Assembly: GCF_027859255.1 (NCBI RefSeq)
Contig: NZ_JAQHXR010000004.1
Location: 100,411-164,410, forward strand
DNA from: Helicobacter ibis
GTDB lineage: Bacteria; Campylobacterota; Campylobacteria; Campylobacterales; Helicobacteraceae
Length of the DNA: 64,000 nt
Reading direction: 5' to 3'
A program made the translations under genes and the position numbers. This document shows positions 1 through 9,609 of the stretch, in pieces. Below the pieces are notes generated by a model, which saw only the letters and a list, made by a program, of their open reading frames with translations, was not told where the DNA came from and did not search any database. Every line of letters starts with the position of its first letter. The stretch's first letter is position 1.

Positions 1-815
1 ATAGAGATACATATTTCTATGCAATACCTTACTATACAGCAGATAGCATGGATCTACAAGGTGGATTTGAAAACCTAGAAGGTAACACTTATGGTCTTAT
101 TGCTGGTGCTCAAAAGAATCTATATGATGCAGGTATAGTTGGTATCTTCTTCGGATTTGAAAGTGGTAGCTATGATACAAGTGCTAGATACACATCATAC
201 AAGCAAGATGACTTAACATTCTATGGTGGTCTAAACTACTATAAAGTATTAGGTGGAACAGAAAGCAGAGAATACTATGTAAAAGCTATAGCTAAAGCTG
301 CATTAATTAGCTCAGATGTTTCAAGAAGCACAACAGCAGGAAGTGGAACTGGTGATGCAAGCGTAGATAGTGCTAACTTTGGTGCTGGTGTTGATTTAGG
401 TATCAATTTCTATCTAACAGATGCTCATGTAATTTCACCAGAAATTGGTATAAGCTATGATAGATTAAATACTGATAGTTTTGTAATAGGCAATCAATAT
501 TATGAAGAAAGCGATGCAAATCTATTACAAGGTAAAATAGGATTTAACTGGTTAGCTCAATGGTCACCAGTATTTAGCACAAATTTCGGTGCAGGTATCA
601 AAAACAACTTCACAGGTGATATTGATACAGCTGTAAGAATTGACAATAATCACATTAGCCAAACAGTTGATCTACCAAGCACATATCAATATGTTCAAGG
701 TGGTCTAAGCTATATGATTACTAATAACATTGAAGTTTCTCTAAACTACAATGGTAACTATTCAAGTGATACATCATCTCACTCAGGTCTATTAAGACTA
801 GGTATGTGGTGGTAA
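1..815 (+). CDS. Autotransporter beta-domain, C-terminal part (5' end outside window)
   Basis: The reading frame is open to the left edge, so only the C-terminal 270 or so residues are visible. The segment has alternating polar/aromatic beta-strands, many Gly, Tyr and Asn, and ends in an aromatic residue (LRLGMWW), as outer-membrane barrels do for recognition by the Bam complex. Size and composition fit the about 12-strand translocator of a type V autotransporter, which anchors an upstream passenger at the cell surface. The ATG at 48 is internal, not the start. A simple porin-like barrel is the alternative. The passenger, and hence the function, cannot be seen. Confidence 0.75.
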   Translation, partial: RDTYFYAIPYYTADSMDLQGGFENLEGNTYGLIAGAQKNLYDAGIVGIFFGFESGSYDTSARYTSYKQDDLTFYGGLNYYKVLGGTESREYYVKAIAKAALISSDVSRSTTAGSGTGDASVDSANFGAGVDLGINFYLTDAHVISPEIGISYDRLNTDSFVIGNQYYEESDANLLQGKIGFNWLAQWSPVFSTNFGAGIKNNFTGDIDTAVRIDNNHISQTVDLPSTYQYVQGGLSYMITNNIEVSLNYNGNYSSDTSSHSGLLRLGMWW

Positions 816-870
816 GCGATTCTTCCCTCTAAGGGAGGAGTAAATTCAATTCTTTACAATCTTCTTTCTT

Positions 871-910
871 AAAAGTCTAAGTTTCAACACTAAGTTGGAT
901 CTTAGCTTTT
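871..910 (+). terminator. Probable terminator after the autotransporter gene
   Basis: An imperfect inverted repeat of about 17 bases (871-888 against 894-910) with a 5-base loop ends in a short T run. It lies between the autotransporter stop and the SIMPL gene. A smaller G/C hairpin at 822-838 may add to termination. Confidence 0.5.
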
Positions 911-975
911 AGAATTAACACTCTTTTTATTTTTGTTGTAAAATCAAGTTTTAATTTAGGGAAAATGGAGTTTTT

Positions 976-1680
976 ATGTCTAGAAGTAGTGCTTTTATAT
1001 TGGGATTAGCATTTATAATTGGTAGTATAGTAGTCTTTTTTGGTGGTCTGAAACTTGGAGAGGAGTTTCTATCTAAAGAAAGAAGTGTTATTGTTAAGGG
1101 GCTAAGTCAAAGGGAAGTGGAAGCAGATATTATTGTCTTGCCGATACAATTCAGCAAAGCCAGTAATGATTTAAACGCTTTATCAATAGAGCTAGAGAGT
1201 GATTCTAAGAAAATTTATAACTTTTTGCTTGAATCTGGCTTTAGTAATGATGAAATAACCTTTATGCCAAATACTATAAATGACAAAATAGGTAATTCAT
1301 ATAATAGCGACGCTCAAATTGCGTATAGATATGATGGTTCTGGTGGACTTACTCTATATACCGATAAAATAAAACTTGCAAGAGATGTAATGAATAATTT
1401 ATCAAGCTTGAGCAAACAAGGCGTTATCATACAAATTAATAATTATGAAATAGAATATTTATATACAAAACTAAATGATATAAAGCCTTTGATGATAGAG
1501 GAGGCTACAAATAATGCAAGAGAAGTTGCAAGTAAGTTTGCACAAGATTCTAATAGCAGTCTAGGTAAGATAAAGAAAGCTTCTCAAGGTCAATTTAGCA
1601 TACAAAATAGAGATAAAAATACAAAGCATATAAAGACTATAAGGGTTGTATCTACTATTGAATACTATTTAAAAGATTAA
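976..1680 (+). CDS. SIMPL-domain (DUF541) membrane-anchored periplasmic protein
   Basis: A 234-residue protein with one N-terminal membrane anchor (about residues 6-26) followed by a periplasmic SIMPL/DUF541 domain. The domain is marked by the start SVIVKGLSQREVEADIIVLPI, the central TLYTDKIKLARDVMNNL region and the closing IRVVSTIEYYL strand. Relatives (E. coli YggE, Campylobacter SIMPL proteins) are linked to oxidative stress, but their biochemistry is unclear. The start is supported by GGAG at 968-971. It stands alone, followed by an intergenic stretch. Confidence 0.8.
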   Translation: MSRSSAFILGLAFIIGSIVVFFGGLKLGEEFLSKERSVIVKGLSQREVEADIIVLPIQFSKASNDLNALSIELESDSKKIYNFLLESGFSNDEITFMPNTINDKIGNSYNSDAQIAYRYDGSGGLTLYTDKIKLARDVMNNLSSLSKQGVIIQINNYEIEYLYTKLNDIKPLMIEEATNNAREVASKFAQDSNSSLGKIKKASQGQFSIQNRDKNTKHIKTIRVVSTIEYYLKD

Positions 1681-1986
1681 GTTGTTCTTGTGTTTGTTAG
1701 TATGCTTTAATCTAAATAAGCTATAAAAGCTTTGTTTGGCTTTTGTCTTTAGTTTGTTAGTGGGAGTGATGTCTGCTTCCATTATATCTGCATAAAACAC
1801 TTAATAAGAAGCGTTTATATTTTGGTTTGCTCTAGCAAATAATAGTTAAAATTTTATATTTCAATGCAAACAAAATTTAGTATTTTGTAATATCGCTTGA
1901 ATCTTTTCTTTTTACTTTTGTATTGACTTTACTTGTTGTGCTTGAACAATGCTAGAGAACAATGAAAATAAAGTGTGAAAATAAAG
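1681..1986. other. Intergenic region without a recognisable gene
   Basis: About 300 bases between the SIMPL gene and the tRNA cluster. I see AT-rich sequence with scattered short repeats around GCTTT. No convincing ORF or strong terminator is visible. It should contain the 3' end of the minus-strand tRNA transcript. Confidence 0.5.
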
Positions 1987-2074
1987 TGGCCGGGAGAGAG
2001 GGATTCGAACCCCCGGAGGTGTGACCCTCAACGGTTTTCAAGACCGCCGCTTTCGACCACTCAGCCATCTCCCG
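1987..2074 (-). tRNA. tRNA-Ser (UGA)
   Basis: On the minus strand the 7-bp acceptor stem (CGGGAGA/TCTCCCG), discriminator G and encoded CCA (1987-1989) are visible. A long variable arm and the loop CTTGAAA give anticodon TGA. The 88-nt length fits a class II serine tRNA. It is last in a four-tRNA transcript, 4 bases from tRNA-Cys. Confidence 0.96.
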
Positions 2075-2078
2075 AGAA

Positions 2079-2153
2079 TGGAGGCGACACCCAGATTCGA
2101 ACTGGGGAATCAAGGCTTTGCAGGCCCATGCCTTACCGCTTGGCTATGTCGCC
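2079..2153 (-). tRNA. tRNA-Cys (GCA)
   Basis: A 75-nt tRNA with acceptor GGCGACA/TGTCGCC, discriminator U and encoded CCA at 2079-2081. The anticodon stem encloses GCA. It sits between tRNA-Leu and tRNA-Ser in the same transcript. Confidence 0.96.
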
Positions 2154-2172
2154 AACAAAACAACAAAATAAG

Positions 2173-2259
2173 TGGTGCCCAGAGCCGGACTTGAACCGGC
2201 ACGGACGCAATGTCCGAGGGATTTTAAGTCCCTTGTGTCTACCATTCCACCACCTGGGC
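2173..2259 (-). tRNA. tRNA-Leu (UAA)
   Basis: An 87-nt class II tRNA with acceptor GCCCAGG/TCTGGGC (one G-U pair), discriminator A, encoded CCA at 2173-2175 and a long variable arm. Loop CTTAAAA gives anticodon TAA, useful in this AT-rich genome where TTA codons are frequent. Confidence 0.96.
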
Positions 2260-2298
2260 TTATAAATATAAAATAAAAACTTATACTTTTTATGATTA

Positions 2299-2373
2299 TG
2301 GAGCGGGAGACGGGGATCGAACCCGCGGCCCCAACCTTGGCAAGGTTGTGCTCTACCACTGAGCTACTCCCGC
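2299..2373 (-). tRNA. tRNA-Gly (GCC)
   Basis: A 75-nt tRNA with acceptor GCGGGAG/CTCCCGC, discriminator U and encoded CCA at 2299-2301. The loop carries anticodon GCC. It is the first gene of the minus-strand order Gly-Leu-Cys-Ser. Confidence 0.96.
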
Positions 2374-2392
2374 AAATTAAAAAAGAAATGTG

Positions 2393-2398
2393 ATTATA
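2393..2398 (-). promoter_or_regulatory. -10 element of the tRNA cluster promoter
   Basis: A perfect minus-strand TATAAT lies about 20 bases before tRNA-Gly, which puts the start point close to the mature 5' end. Epsilonproteobacterial vegetative promoters usually rely on this element with a weak -35. Confidence 0.6.
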
Positions 2399-2460
2399 GC
2401 TATGGTTTTTTTAAAATTTTATAAAATTTTACATTTAATAGTAAATTTTACAAAAAATGT

Positions 2461-2466
2461 TAGAAT
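2461..2466 (+). promoter_or_regulatory. -10 element (TAGAAT) of the TlpA-like/ftsY/radA unit
   Basis: TAGAAT preceded by TGT, in a T/A-periodic upstream stretch, 30 bases before the ATG at 2496. It would drive the three closely packed genes that follow. Confidence 0.45.
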
Positions 2467-2495
2467 CGGCAAATTTTATTTTTTAGGTTTATGAT

Positions 2496-3071
2496 ATGAA
2501 ATTAATTGTTATGTTGTTTATGATTTTTATGATTGTTGGTTGTGATACAAGAAAAGATATAGATGATGCACAAATCAAAAGTGAAAAATTAATAAATCTC
2601 ACATTAAGTGCAAATAATGGTGAAAAGGTAGAGATAAAGCAGATACAAGCAACAAGCGATAATTTATTAGAAAATTTAGAAGTTAAAGGAAGTAGCGAGA
2701 TTGTTTTGTTGTTTTTCTTTACTACTTGGTGTGAGCCTTGTTTGGGTGTTATGCCACATATGGAAAGATTGTCTATGCAATTTGATAACAAAGTCAAGAT
2801 TTATGGAATCCCTATTGATGATTTTGTTGGAGAAATTGAGAATTTTGAAAGTAGTGTTATGCTGTTTGTAAATAGCAATGAAATTAAAATGCCAATCATT
2901 GTTGATAATTTTAGGCTTGAGTTGTTGGAATACTTGCAAAATATAGAAGGAATACCGTTACTAGCTTTATATGATAATGGATCATATGTTATTGATTATT
3001 TGGGTGCTATACCTGAAGAAATGCTTGAATTTGACATTACACAATTATTAAATAAAGATAATCAAGGATAG
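2496..3071 (+). CDS. TlpA/ResA-like thioredoxin-fold lipoprotein
   Basis: A 191-residue lipoprotein: signal sequence with lipobox ending in Cys16 (MIVGC), then a thioredoxin fold with the active-site pair TTWCEPC (Cys79, Cys82). A downstream EGIPLLALYD segment carries the expected cis-Pro region. Proteins of this type reduce or isomerise disulfides, or help cytochrome c maturation, at the outer face of the cytoplasmic membrane. The partner is not known here. It ends 2 bases before ftsY, so the two are probably co-transcribed. Confidence 0.85.
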   Translation: MKLIVMLFMIFMIVGCDTRKDIDDAQIKSEKLINLTLSANNGEKVEIKQIQATSDNLLENLEVKGSSEIVLLFFFTTWCEPCLGVMPHMERLSMQFDNKVKIYGIPIDDFVGEIENFESSVMLFVNSNEIKMPIIVDNFRLELLEYLQNIEGIPLLALYDNGSYVIDYLGAIPEEMLEFDITQLLNKDNQG

Positions 3072-3073
3072 AT

Positions 3074-3961
3074 ATGTTTGGAATCTTTAAAAAAACTATG
3101 CAAAAAACAACAGAAAATATAAAAGAGCTAATACCAAAAGCCAAGAAAAAGCTAAGCAAAGATGAGCTTGAGGAAATTTTGATATCTACTGATATGGATT
3201 ATGAATTAGTCGAGCTAATACTCTCTCCTCTTGGTGATGAGATAAGTAAAAATGAACTTGAAGTTGCATTGCTTAGGTTATTCCGCGGAGAGAGCTATTA
3301 TGATAAGGTAAAGGAAGTTAAAGTAGAAGCTAAGCCTTTTGTGGATTTGATAGTTGGGGTAAATGGAGCTGGTAAAACAACCACAATAGCAAAACTTGCA
3401 AATTTATATAAAAAGAATGGAAATAGCGTCATTTTAGGGGCTGGAGATACATTTCGTGCTGCTGCAATTGAGCAGTTGCAATTATGGGGAGATAGGCTAA
3501 AGATTCCTGTAATAGCTTCTAAACAAGGACATGATCCTAGTGCGGTCGCCTTTGATACTATAAGTTCTGCAGTGGCAAAAAATATAGATAATGTAATAAT
3601 AGATACTGCAGGAAGATTGCACAATCAAAGTAATTTACAACAAGAATTAGAAAAAATAATGAGAATCTGCAACAAAGCAAAAGAAGGCTCACCACATAGG
3701 AAAATACTAATACTAGATGGCACTCAAGGCACTTCAGCAATAGAACAAGCAAAGATATTTAGCCAAACACTAAATGGTGTAAATGGTGTTATCATAACCA
3801 AGCTTGATGGCACAAGTAAGGGTGGGGCTATATTTAGCATTATACATACTCTAAGAGTGCCTGTGTTATACATTGGCGTAGGAGAGGGTGCTGATGATTT
3901 GGTAGAGTTTGATGAGAGTGAGTATATAAATACTATTTTAGATTCAATATATGGCAACTAA
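3074..3961 (+). CDS. ftsY: Signal recognition particle receptor FtsY
   Basis: A GTPase that docks ribosome-SRP complexes at the inner membrane for co-translational insertion. At 295 residues it has a short N domain without the acidic A domain of E. coli, as is usual in Helicobacter. The G1 loop is GVNGAGKTT (about 95-103). Also visible are GDTFRAAAIEQL, DTAGR and TKLDGTSKGG, and the C-terminal GVGEGADDLVEF typical of FtsY rather than Ffh. The next gene, radA, begins on the base after its stop, which suggests translational coupling. Confidence 0.96.
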   Translation: MFGIFKKTMQKTTENIKELIPKAKKKLSKDELEEILISTDMDYELVELILSPLGDEISKNELEVALLRLFRGESYYDKVKEVKVEAKPFVDLIVGVNGAGKTTTIAKLANLYKKNGNSVILGAGDTFRAAAIEQLQLWGDRLKIPVIASKQGHDPSAVAFDTISSAVAKNIDNVIIDTAGRLHNQSNLQQELEKIMRICNKAKEGSPHRKILILDGTQGTSAIEQAKIFSQTLNGVNGVIITKLDGTSKGGAIFSIIHTLRVPVLYIGVGEGADDLVEFDESEYINTILDSIYGN

Positions 3962-5302
3962 ATGGCAAAGAAAAAAGTAGTAATTTATGAATGTCAGCAT
4001 TGTGGATTCCAAAGTTCAAAGTGGCTTGGTAAATGCTCTAATTGTAATGCTTGGGATAGTTTTTTAGAATTAAAAGATGAGCATATACAAGCCTTTGGCA
4101 CTACTCCTTTAGATGTAAAAATTACTCCAATAACAGAAATAAAAGATGAAGAATATATAAGGTTTAGCTCATGTGAGAGTGAGTTTGATATAGTACTTGG
4201 TGGTGGAATCGTGCTTGGTGGGCTATATTTGGTTGGTGGAAGCCCCGGAGTTGGCAAATCAACTTTGCTACTTAAAATATCAAGTAATTTAGCAAAAAAT
4301 AATAAATCCGTATTGTATGTAAGTGGCGAGGAGAGTGCATCTCAAATAAGAATGAGGGCAGAGAGATTAGATGCATTAGATGATAATTTGTATTTATTAA
4401 ATGAAATAAAGCTAGAAGATATAATTAGTGCTATTAAAGCCAATCAAAATAAGTTTAGCATGCTTGTAATAGATAGTATCCAAACTATATATAGTGAAAA
4501 AATAAGCTCTAGTGCAGGTAGTGTATCGCAGGTTAGAGAAGTTACATTTGAGCTTATGCGACTTGCAAAAAGTTTGCAAATATGTATTTTTATAATCGGA
4601 CATATTACAAAAGATGGCTCTATTGCAGGTCCTAGAATCTTAGAACATATGGTTGATTGTGTGTTGTATTTTGAGGGGGATTCAAGTAGGGAGCTTAGAT
4701 TTTTAAGAGGGTTTAAGAATCGTTTTGGAAATACTAGTGAGGTTGGTATTTTTGAGATGAAAAGAAATGGGTTAGTTGGTGCAAAAGAGGCTTCAAAGAT
4801 GTTTTTTGCCTCTAAAGGAGCAAGTCCAGGCAGTGCATTAAGTGTAGTGCTAGAAGGTAGTAGGGCATTGGTGCTAGAAGTTCAAGCGTTAGTTAGTGAT
4901 TGTGCTTATGGTATGCCTAAGCGTTCATCAACTGGGTTTGATAGTAATAGGCTAAATATGATTTTAGCACTCTTGGAGAGGAAGCTTGAGATTCCGCTAA
5001 ATAGATATGATGTTTTTATTAATGTTACTGGTGGGATTAAGATTGTGGAGACTTCTGCAGACTTAGCAATTGTTGCTGCAATTATTTCTAGCTTTAGAAA
5101 TAGAGTGATATCAAATTCTAGCGTGTTTATTGGTGAGGTTAGCTTGGTTGGTGATATTAGAGATGTCCCAAATATAGAACAACGACTAAAAGAAGCACAA
5201 TCTCTAGGTATAGATAAAGCAATACTGCCTAAAAAACCACAAAATAGCACTATAAAATGCTTTGAAGTATGTGAGGTTACTAAGATAGTTGATTGGATGT
5301 AA
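3962..5302 (+). CDS. radA: DNA repair protein RadA
   Basis: A RecA-like ATPase that helps branch migration and recombinational repair. Its 446 residues show an N-terminal zinc finger (Cys11, Cys14, Cys25, Cys28), Walker A GGSPGVGKST near 92-101, the RadA-specific KNRFG motif near residue 250 and a C-terminal Lon-like domain (FINVTGGIKI, SADLAI). All key residues are present. It directly abuts ftsY. Confidence 0.96.
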   Translation: MAKKKVVIYECQHCGFQSSKWLGKCSNCNAWDSFLELKDEHIQAFGTTPLDVKITPITEIKDEEYIRFSSCESEFDIVLGGGIVLGGLYLVGGSPGVGKSTLLLKISSNLAKNNKSVLYVSGEESASQIRMRAERLDALDDNLYLLNEIKLEDIISAIKANQNKFSMLVIDSIQTIYSEKISSSAGSVSQVREVTFELMRLAKSLQICIFIIGHITKDGSIAGPRILEHMVDCVLYFEGDSSRELRFLRGFKNRFGNTSEVGIFEMKRNGLVGAKEASKMFFASKGASPGSALSVVLEGSRALVLEVQALVSDCAYGMPKRSSTGFDSNRLNMILALLERKLEIPLNRYDVFINVTGGIKIVETSADLAIVAAIISSFRNRVISNSSVFIGEVSLVGDIRDVPNIEQRLKEAQSLGIDKAILPKKPQNSTIKCFEVCEVTKIVDWM

Positions 5303-5366
5303 ATTTTTTATAATTTATATTTGTTGATGTAGTATGTATGGTAATACTATTTATAAGAAGTAAATT

Positions 5367-5495
5367 ATGAAAAAAATTATTTCAGTATCCATGTTAATGT
5401 TTGTTTTGGCTACAAATTCATTTGCTATTAATTGCACCTTTTATGGAAATTGTCAAACAGATAAGCAACCTAATATTGCAAGATGTAGCTTGTAA
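5367..5495 (+). CDS. Small putative secreted cysteine-containing peptide (42 aa)
   Basis: A short ORF with a clear Sec signal peptide (MKKIISVSMLMFVLATNSFA) and a 22-residue mature part with three cysteines (INCTFYGNCQ...ARCSL). The ATG follows AGAAG at 5355-5359. The stop is TAA, and the same frame reopens just after it as the 5508-5828 ORF. This may therefore be either a genuine tiny exported peptide or the N-terminus of a gene cut by a nonsense change. I do not recognise the family. Confidence 0.4.
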   Translation: MKKIISVSMLMFVLATNSFAINCTFYGNCQTDKQPNIARCSL

Positions 5496-5507
5496 ATATC
5501 TTGGTAT

Positions 5508-5828
5508 TTGTTGGTAGTTTTATTTAAAATCCATGTTAAAGGATTACTATGGAATATTTCTAAAGCTTTTAAAGGTATTTATGCGACAGTTATGATGAGT
5601 GATAAGCCTATGAGTCAAAGTGAGATTCTAAGCTTAATTAAACAACAAGAGAGTAGGTTTCTTATATATTCTAAAGAAAAACAAGATGAAAAATTACAAA
5701 AAGAAGAAAGCAAGGCAAATTCCACAAAAGAAAGTAAGGAAGCAAACGATGAAGTAGGTGTAGATGAGAATGTAGAAACTAAATTGCCAAAAGGAAATGA
5801 TAGTGCAGGTTTGGAGCTAACAGCTTAG
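5508..5828 (+). CDS. Unrecognised charged ORF, possibly the 3' part of a broken gene
   Basis: A 106-residue frame beginning at a TTG without a good ribosome site. It is in the same frame as the signal-peptide ORF at 5367, separated by one TAA and four codons. The second half is Lys/Glu-rich, low-complexity and probably disordered or coiled (SEILSLIKQQESRF onward). Reading through the TAA would give an exported protein of about 153 residues. It overlaps the end of the opposite-strand MFS gene by 4 bases. No function can be proposed. Confidence 0.35.
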   Translation: MLVVLFKIHVKGLLWNISKAFKGIYATVMMSDKPMSQSEILSLIKQQESRFLIYSKEKQDEKLQKEESKANSTKESKEANDEVGVDENVETKLPKGNDSAGLELTA

Positions 5829-6976
5829 TGCTGTTGGATAGATTTAATTGGTCTTATAAGAAAGTAAATCACACTAAGTAAGGCAATAGCACCTCCTGCA
5901 TAGCCAATTAGTCCAATTGAAGCCCTCTCTACTACTATACCTCCGACAAATGCTCCTCCTCCTATGCCTATATTATAAATCCCAGAAAACATTGACATAG
6001 CAACGGGTGTGCCTTTTGTAACAGAGTTTATAACTAGTGATTGGAAAGTTAGGGCAAAGAGCATTATGCATAAGCTCCATACAATACATAGACTAACTAA
6101 AGCTATAGGATTCTTCGCAGAAACTGCTAGTAGGATTAAACTTAGCATAATCCCAAATAATGCAATGTATGGGAATATTTTTTCATTTTTTTTGTAGTAT
6201 TTAGTAAATATCACACTGCTAACAAATCCCATAATCCCATATAGTGATAGCATTATGGTTATTACTTGATTGTTAAAGTATGCAATTTGTGCAAAAAATG
6301 GTTCTATATAGCTATATGCACTAAAGTGTGCCGTTATTATTGTTGCAGTAATTATATAGATAGTGATTAAATTTGGAGCTTTTAGAATCTCTGGCATATC
6401 TCTTAGCTTTATAGCACCTGCACTTGGCATTTTTGGGAATGTCTTTAAGATTGCAAAAAATACTAAAAACGCTACTATTCCTATACATAAAAATGTAACT
6501 CTCCAGCCTAGATACAAGCCTATTGTTCTGCCTATTGGTAGCCCTGCTACAAATGCTATTGCAGAGCCACTAACCACCATGCTTAAAGCAAGAGATTCTT
6601 TACCTTTAGGAGCTGCTTTGACTGCCATTGGGGTAGCAATAGACCAAAATATAGCATGAGATAGTGCAACTATGATTCTAGATATCATTAGTGTTGTGTA
6701 ATTTGTGGATATAAAAGATATTATATGTGCTATTGCAAAGACTAAAATAACCCCTAAGAGCAACTTTTTTAGCTCCATTTTTGAAAATGTAAGCATAAGT
6801 GGTAATGAAGCTAATGCTACAACCCACGCATATATTGTAATTAGCAGTCCTGATTCTCTCTCGCCAATCCCAAAATCATTTGCTATTAGACTTAAAATAC
6901 CTATTGGCACAAACTCTGAAGTATTTAATACAAATGCTGCAAAGCTAATTGCCAAAACGCCGATATATGCTTTCAA
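5825..6976 (-). CDS. MFS efflux transporter, SotB/AraJ-like
   Basis: A 383-residue inner-membrane protein with about 12 hydrophobic helices. The N-terminus (AFVLNTSEFVPIGILSLIANDFG) matches the DHA1-type sugar/drug exporters SotB and AraJ. The loop between helices 2 and 3 carries the motif-A region LPLMLTFSKMELKKLLL. Substrate is unknown; relatives export sugars, nucleosides or drugs. Its ATG lies immediately after the murB stop (minus strand), so it is probably the distal gene of a fliQ-murB-MFS unit. Confidence 0.88.
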   Translation of the reverse strand: MKAYIGVLAISFAAFVLNTSEFVPIGILSLIANDFGIGERESGLLITIYAWVVALASLPLMLTFSKMELKKLLLGVILVFAIAHIISFISTNYTTLMISRIIVALSHAIFWSIATPMAVKAAPKGKESLALSMVVSGSAIAFVAGLPIGRTIGLYLGWRVTFLCIGIVAFLVFFAILKTFPKMPSAGAIKLRDMPEILKAPNLITIYIITATIITAHFSAYSYIEPFFAQIAYFNNQVITIMLSLYGIMGFVSSVIFTKYYKKNEKIFPYIALFGIMLSLILLAVSAKNPIALVSLCIVWSLCIMLFALTFQSLVINSVTKGTPVAMSMFSGIYNIGIGGGAFVGGIVVERASIGLIGYAGGAIALLSVIYFLIRPIKSIQQH

Positions 6977-7804
6977 TCATTCTCCTTGTAATATTTGGAC
7001 TTCTTCTTGTAGTTGTATTTTGTGAATCTCTAGTGCTTTTTGTTTTGCTAGACTTATTAGCTCTATTGCATCAAAAAATGATGAATCCCCTAGATTTATT
7101 AAAAAATTTGCATGTTTTGGGCTAAACATTAATGATTTATTCTTGCCAAAACCAATTCCTTTTAGTCCGCATTCTTCTATTATCTTCCCTGCAAAGTTAT
7201 TTGGTGGATTTTTAAAACAGCTCCCAAAGCTTGGTTCTTTTGGCTGATTACTCCTCATTTGCCTAAATAATGGCACTAAAGATTCATTAAAGCCAACTTC
7301 TTTTTTGAAGATTCCTGCAAAGATAAGAGAATTTATATTGCTTGTTCTATATCCTAAGTTTAGTAGTTTAGAATCTATAAACTCTAACTTGCGAGAATCT
7401 TTTATGCTTAAGATTCCTAAAAGATTCTTCTTTATCTCATATTCCTTTAAACCTGCATTCATTTTTATAATCCCACCAATTGAACCGGGCAAACCACATA
7501 AAATTTCAAAACCAGATAGATTGTTTTTCTTTGCATAAGAAAATAGTCTGCCACTTTTTGTATTTGCTCCTACTTCTAGGTAGTCTTCACAATCTTTTAT
7601 ATAGTCAAACTCATTTCCTAATTTTATTAGTTCATTTGTATTTGGTGCAACTAGCAAATTATTTGCAAAACCTATGATTTTTGGAGTTTTGTAAGTATTT
7701 AGAATCTCATAGTAATCAAGCGGAGATTCTATTATTGTTACTTCATTTATAGAGCCTATTTTTATGCTTGTGTATTTTGAGAAGTCTATTTGTTTTTTTT
7801 GCAT
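6977..7804 (-). CDS. murB: UDP-N-acetylenolpyruvoylglucosamine reductase MurB
   Basis: A flavoenzyme that makes UDP-N-acetylmuramate, the second committed step of peptidoglycan synthesis. Its 275 residues show the FAD-binding GLPGSIGGIIKMNAG segment, the catalytic-serine block PSFGSCFKNP and a C-terminal Glu-rich LQEEVQIL helix. The start ATG overlaps the fliQ stop by one base (TAATG). The murB-fliQ pairing is also found in H. pylori. Confidence 0.95.
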   Translation of the reverse strand: MQKKQIDFSKYTSIKIGSINEVTIIESPLDYYEILNTYKTPKIIGFANNLLVAPNTNELIKLGNEFDYIKDCEDYLEVGANTKSGRLFSYAKKNNLSGFEILCGLPGSIGGIIKMNAGLKEYEIKKNLLGILSIKDSRKLEFIDSKLLNLGYRTSNINSLIFAGIFKKEVGFNESLVPLFRQMRSNQPKEPSFGSCFKNPPNNFAGKIIEECGLKGIGFGKNKSLMFSPKHANFLINLGDSSFFDAIELISLAKQKALEIHKIQLQEEVQILQGE

Positions 7805-8070
7805 TAAAAAATAAAAGTTGGCATCATGTTAAAGATTCTAGCAGTAAAGTCAAGTAGCATATTTAGCATCCATGGCATTGTAAAGATTATCACAACAATA
7901 ACTGCTAGAATCTTTGGAACAAATGTAAGTGTCATTTCGTTTATTTGAGTGGTAGCCTGGAATATGCTTATTAATAAACCAACAACTAGTCCTACAAGCA
8001 ACATAGGTAACGATAATATTAATGTTATTTTGTAGGTTTCTATTGCTAGATTCATAAGCTGTGCTTCCAT
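7804..8070 (-). CDS. fliQ: Flagellar export protein FliQ
   Basis: An 88-residue protein with two membrane helices. It is part of the FliPQR export gate of the flagellar type III apparatus. The diagnostic segment FQATTQINEMTLTFVPKI is present. The start (MEAQLMNLAIETYKITL) aligns with known Helicobacter FliQ. It lies 9 bases after fabI and overlaps murB, so it appears embedded in a metabolic operon. Confidence 0.96.
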   Translation of the reverse strand: MEAQLMNLAIETYKITLILSLPMLLVGLVVGLLISIFQATTQINEMTLTFVPKILAVIVVIIFTMPWMLNMLLDFTARIFNMMPTFIF

Positions 8071-8079
8071 ACCTTTCCT

Positions 8080-8901
<822 letters not shown>

Positions 8902-9609
8902 TTAACACTCCTTAGAATTTTCCAAAATTTTACAAAAGCTTCCTAGTTCCCAGCTAGCACTGCCAACTAAGATTCCATCAACTCCACTTATGCTTAGTAT
9001 ATCTTTTGTATTATCTGGCTTTACGCTCCCTCCATAAAGAAGTGGAATCTTACCTAATTTTTGTTTTAATTTACTATGCACATTTTCTATATCACTGCAA
9101 GTTGCACTAACTCCAGTGCCTATCGCCCATATTGGCTCATAAGCGATAATCAATTTATCATAATTTATATCAATTCCTAAAAGTTCAGATTCTAAGAAGC
9201 TTAAAGTAGAATCTAGTCCATTTTGCTTGGTTTTTAGATTCTCTCCTATGCAGTATATTATGGTAAATCCATATTGTTTAAAAAAGTTAAATTTTTCAAT
9301 GCAAATTTCTTGGCTTTCTTTTATAATCTCTCTTCTCTCACTATGTCCTATTAGAATTGTATTTATATTAAATTCTTGTAGTTGATTTAGCCCTATTTCT
9401 CCTGTAACTGACCCACTTTCTATTGGATAGGCATTTTGAGAGCCTATTGTTAGATTTTTGAAACTATCTTCTAGGAGTGCTGTATTAGGAGGGAATACAA
9501 AAACTCTATTGTTTGAATCTTGACTTAGAGATTCATCTAGTTTTGTTATGAATTCTTGTGTGCTTTTTCTTGTGTGATTAGTTTTAAAGTTGCTTGCTAT
9601 TATTTTCAT
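8902..9609 (-). CDS. tpiA: Triosephosphate isomerase TpiA
   Basis: Interconverts dihydroxyacetone phosphate and glyceraldehyde-3-phosphate. At 235 residues it is a short TIM typical of Helicobacter. It shows N-K at the N-terminus (SNFKTNHT), the His in LIGHSERREI, the catalytic Glu motif IIAYEPIWAIGTG and the phosphate loop LYGGSVKPDN with GILVGSASW. Its start overlaps the end of the DUF1090 gene by 26 bases, which implies translational coupling. Confidence 0.96.
   Translation of the reverse strand: MKIIASNFKTNHTRKSTQEFITKLDESLSQDSNNRVFVFPPNTALLEDSFKNLTIGSQNAYPIESGSVTGEIGLNQLQEFNINTILIGHSERREIIKESQEICIEKFNFFKQYGFTIIYCIGENLKTKQNGLDSTLSFLESELLGIDINYDKLIIAYEPIWAIGTGVSATCSDIENVHSKLKQKLGKIPLLYGGSVKPDNTKDILSISGVDGILVGSASWELGSFCKILENSKEC

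Noticed and set aside
1975..2359. ORFs on both strands across 1975-2359
   Set aside because: They run through the four tRNA genes and are produced by tRNA sequence, not by protein-coding constraint.
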